A stretch of DNA of 64,000 bases. It comes from Strigops habroptila (lineage: Eukaryota > Chordata > Aves > Psittaciformes > Psittacidae). The stretch is taken from NCBI RefSeq assembly GCF_004027225.2, contig NC_046358.1, forward strand, positions 63,349,528 to 63,413,527, written 5' to 3'. Of this stretch, positions 60,957 through 64,000 are shown piece by piece (the stretch's first letter is position 1; each line of letters opens with the position of its first letter). The position numbers were made by a program, and so were the translations under genes. The notes beneath the pieces were generated by a model. That model did no database searches. It was not told the DNA's origin and worked only from the letters and a program-made list of their open reading frames with translations.

Positions 60957-63900
60957 AGTATTGGGAAAGGAGGAGGAAAGGAGTATATCTTAAACAAAGC
61001 TAGTTTTCCATGTTACTGAAAAGTGTTTCCCCCTGTTGAAGCTCAGTACAGGAATATAAGATGCAGACACCTTGTACTTTAACACATTTAAACTAACTAA
61101 CTATTTTCAGGAAAAAAATAGAAACCAATAAATAATATTTTGGTAAAAAACTGAAGTTAAAGATCATCATACAAAAAGTTGAAGACAACATTTCTTAGTA
61201 CTTATGAGAAAGCCTAATCAGTCAAGAGGACATGGGACAGCCCTACTCTAAGAACATGTGGATTAGAAGGTGATCTGCCTGGTCATCTGCTTATCAATTC
61301 CTATATTCTGACAGGAATATATCCTTTTCATTAATGCTGCCATGAATGTGACTTGAGTTAATATCTCAAAGTCAAGAGAGGGCATCAGTGATACTTGGGG
61401 CCATGCCCTAAAACAGTAACAATTTAATATTACAAAAGAAACATTTTCTTTGTAATTTTTAGAAGTATTTTAAATGATAAAGCAAAGTTCTTTGAAATTA
61501 TTCCTACAAAACATATTTCTCTGTAGATAAACTATCACATTTTTTCATGTTGATGACTTGATTCAGTATTGATGTTCTGCAAAGGACAAAAGGAATTCGT
61601 TGATCATTTACCTCATATAATTAAACAATAGAGGTTATCCTATGTAACTGTGAAATTACACAGACCACAATTCTGAATTATATTTAAAAGGACAAAGCCC
61701 TGAATATTTGAAGTATCAAAGCACGTCTTTACTGTTATCTCCTGGCATCCTGCTTTTGTGCACATTCCAAATGTCGTCTATCACTGATAATGTTTCTGAA
61801 CAGCTGCATTGATGTGCAAGCATCAAAAAGTAATTTGCCAGGGCCATTTACCGTATCTAGATGTCCAAAAAAATGTTCTGTTATTCTTGATTAACTTCCC
61901 TTTTGGTTCTGCAACAAAACAAGTTTCAGACTGCTTGATACCAAAACTTCCTCTAAACCTATTTTCATAAATTAGATCATAATCCATTCAGTTCGAGTTA
62001 CTATTAGCACTATAAATCAGAACCTCAGCCATGAGTCCAGCTATTTTGCCATCTTAGCATGCAGAATTAGCATCCTGAAATGAGCATCTTGTCTTTCTTT
62101 GCCATACTTTCACCTTACCAAAGCAGAGGATAAATGGTAGAATACATTTCATTCTGGTCTATTTTAACTGTCCTTTGATCACCTTTAGACAAGTCTTGAC
62201 CAGACTAAAAGTCTTATAGTTTTAGGAAATGTCCAAAATAAAAATACGTTTCAGTCAGTCTACTAGACTAGCTTTACTTTGGTGACCTGTTAAGTTTAAA
62301 TGTACACATTACATTTTGTAATGTGTAGTTACACTGCAAATGGTGTAGTATAGAAAGCACTAGCTCAGGAGTGGTTTGCAGATGGAAACTTTCTGTAAGT
62401 CTGTTTTTCCTTATTTTAATAATTGCCAAACAAGATCAGTATCGACTGTCAATACGTTATCACTCACAGTTGTATTTAACTTAAAATGGTATTTACAAAA
62501 TCTGCTTAGCTGTGTTTTCTGTAGCTGAAGAGCAGCCTACATACATTGGCAAGGTATTTTTAGGACTGGAAACATGCTTTATGAGAAACAGACTTGCCAT
62601 TTTCTAGATTTATGATCTTTGTTATTTTGCTAGATAGAATATAAGCATACTAATCATAATAGCAATTATTTTTAGATTGATTTACTTCAACTTTTAGAGG
62701 ACCTTTCATGCTAAAAATAGAACAAATAAAAAAAATAAAAAAATCTGTGGAATACGAAAGAGATAGCTCTCCACTTCTCCCACCTCAACATCAAAGCCAA
62801 CAAAATATTCAGAGGACTATGAATGTGCATAAGGAACATTTATGTTCGTGCTTGAGATTATCATGATGCAAAATATTTTGCTGAATGTGGTAACTGATGT
62901 ATAAAATTATATCAGAACTAATGCCCATTTGCAATTTCCTGATTCCTTACGAATTCAGGAAAACTCTACATGCTGATGGATTGGAAAAATTGAAGACAGT
63001 TACGAATCCAGAGAACTACCACAAATGCTTTAAAAACCTCATCTGGTTAGGACTGATATCTTGCACATCCCTAAATAAAAAGAGGAGGGAAGATCTATCC
63101 TAAGAAAGACTAGGAAAACCAGAAGAGAAACCGGGAAAAGCAGAAGCCACTCAGCCAGTCTATCCTTGGAGGACTGCAACAGTGTGTGCAGTGTCAGTAA
63201 TGAGTTGAACACATCCCCTCACCTCCAGGCAGCAGTGCTGGCTAACCACATCAGGACACACTGACATGATAAGAGATGCCAAAACTATGTATAAACCAAC
63301 ACAAAAATGTAAGGCAAAAGGAGGAGAGGAGAAGTAATTAAGACGACTATGCACAAGGTCAATCATTCCTGTGTAGAGCCTTGAATTAACAAACACAGAA
63401 ATTTCTGTGCAGCTGCATGAAATTTATGACTCGAGCTGAGATTTCAACTCTGGGAGCTGGCATATGCAGCTATAACCATGGGGAGCATTGTTGTACCCTT
63501 CCCCCAACAGCAAAGGCTTCACAATCCTAAAGGAGTCTGCTACCTGAATAAAGTACCAGGAAATGCAGCAAAGAAAAATAAATGACAAATACACATTATT
63601 TATCCATACAATATTATAAGAAAATCCACACGTGCACACAGAAGTAAAAGATATGAATGATACCTCCTCTACAAACGCAGGGAGAGGTAAATGACGTAGA
63701 ACAGCCCAATTCTGTTTACTGTTCCCATAAGGGGAAAAGGCTTACACAGAAAGCAAAAGGCCAAGCATGTCAACTATGTGCTCATTAAAAGCATATTCTG
63801 GAGTGAAATGAAAACAGCAAAATAAGCTAGTTAAGGAAAAAAGAGTAAATTAAAAACAATAAGCACAAAACCAGTGCATGAGATACATATTTTCTTCAAT

Positions 63901-64000
63901 ATGGATCCAAACAGCTGCTGTAAAGTCAGGTAGCTTAACTGAAATTACTTACTGAATTACACTGATTTAATGCTAAGCAAGTGTCAGACAACAGGTCTTA

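Larger units (their letters stand above)
53136..64000. other. Intronic or upstream sequence, about 10.9 kb, no supported gene
   Basis: The 5' part of the host gene should lie in this direction, but I could not support another exon with splice sites plus matching phase. Features seen are a TA-rich simple repeat at 57765-57850 and inverted repeats near 60923-60956. The open frames at 59212-59598 and elsewhere lack motifs or splice context. No CR1 copy is visible here. Confidence 0.5.

Noticed and set aside
63664..63711. Possible 16-codon minus-strand exon ending GAG|GTATCA
   Set aside because: Weak acceptor and too short to judge; the peptide has no coiled-coil character.
1..64000. tRNA, rRNA, CRISPR or prokaryotic operon features
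   Set aside because: None seen. There are no evenly spaced direct repeats, no cloverleaf with conserved T-loop that I could identify, and the composition and repeats are those of a vertebrate intron.

Overview
The window is typical of a bird genome. It is AT-rich, gene-poor, intron-like DNA scattered with pieces of CR1 (chicken repeat 1) LINEs, whose 3' ends carry the CR1 hallmark of repeated ATTCTATG. There are no operons, ribosome-binding sites or prokaryotic features. Most open frames in the window are chance frames in AT-rich sequence.

Host gene. On the minus strand I can assemble exons of one coiled-coil protein gene by joining splice sites to reading frame. In transcription order they are 51123-51185, 47764-47826, 28295-28369, 25376-25537 and 12427-12513, all flanked by good AG/GT signals and all starting and ending in phase 0. 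A possible upstream exon lies at 53071-53135. A plausible terminal exon with its stop codon lies at 1252-1356, with a poly(A) signal at 768-773. The encoded C-terminal part (about 184 codons) is rich in Leu, Glu and Lys. It resembles what I would expect of LEKR1, but this name is a guess that needs a protein search, so the symbol field is left empty. The rest of the gene lies beyond the right edge.

Mobile DNA. The 19 kb intron at 28370-47763 holds the main landmark, a nearly full-length but dead CR1 LINE on the plus strand (about 30000-34411), antisense to the host gene. Its parts are a GC-rich 5' UTR, ORF1 (zinc-binding motif, basic region, SGNH/esterase-like domain, premature stop), ORF2 (AP-type endonuclease motifs intact; reverse transcriptase broken by stops and frameshifts) and a short 3' UTR. 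An 18-bp unit inside ORF2 has expanded to more than four copies. About 250 bp before the CR1 start lies a solo LTR of an endogenous retrovirus (29423-29750, minus strand) with TATA box and poly(A) signal, pointing the same way as the host gene and about 1 kb upstream of the 28295-28369 exon. Shorter CR1 pieces lie at 1635-1765, 5240-5290, 5903-6045, 14090-14255, 35768-35916, 36990-37046, about 39615-39905 and 40185-40335.

The remaining sequence (introns and 3' flank) shows only simple repeats, short inverted repeats and nothing else I can support. I find no convincing new biological system. The points most worth checking are the possible LTR promoter inside the gene, the minisatellite in the CR1 ORF2, and the exon chain itself.
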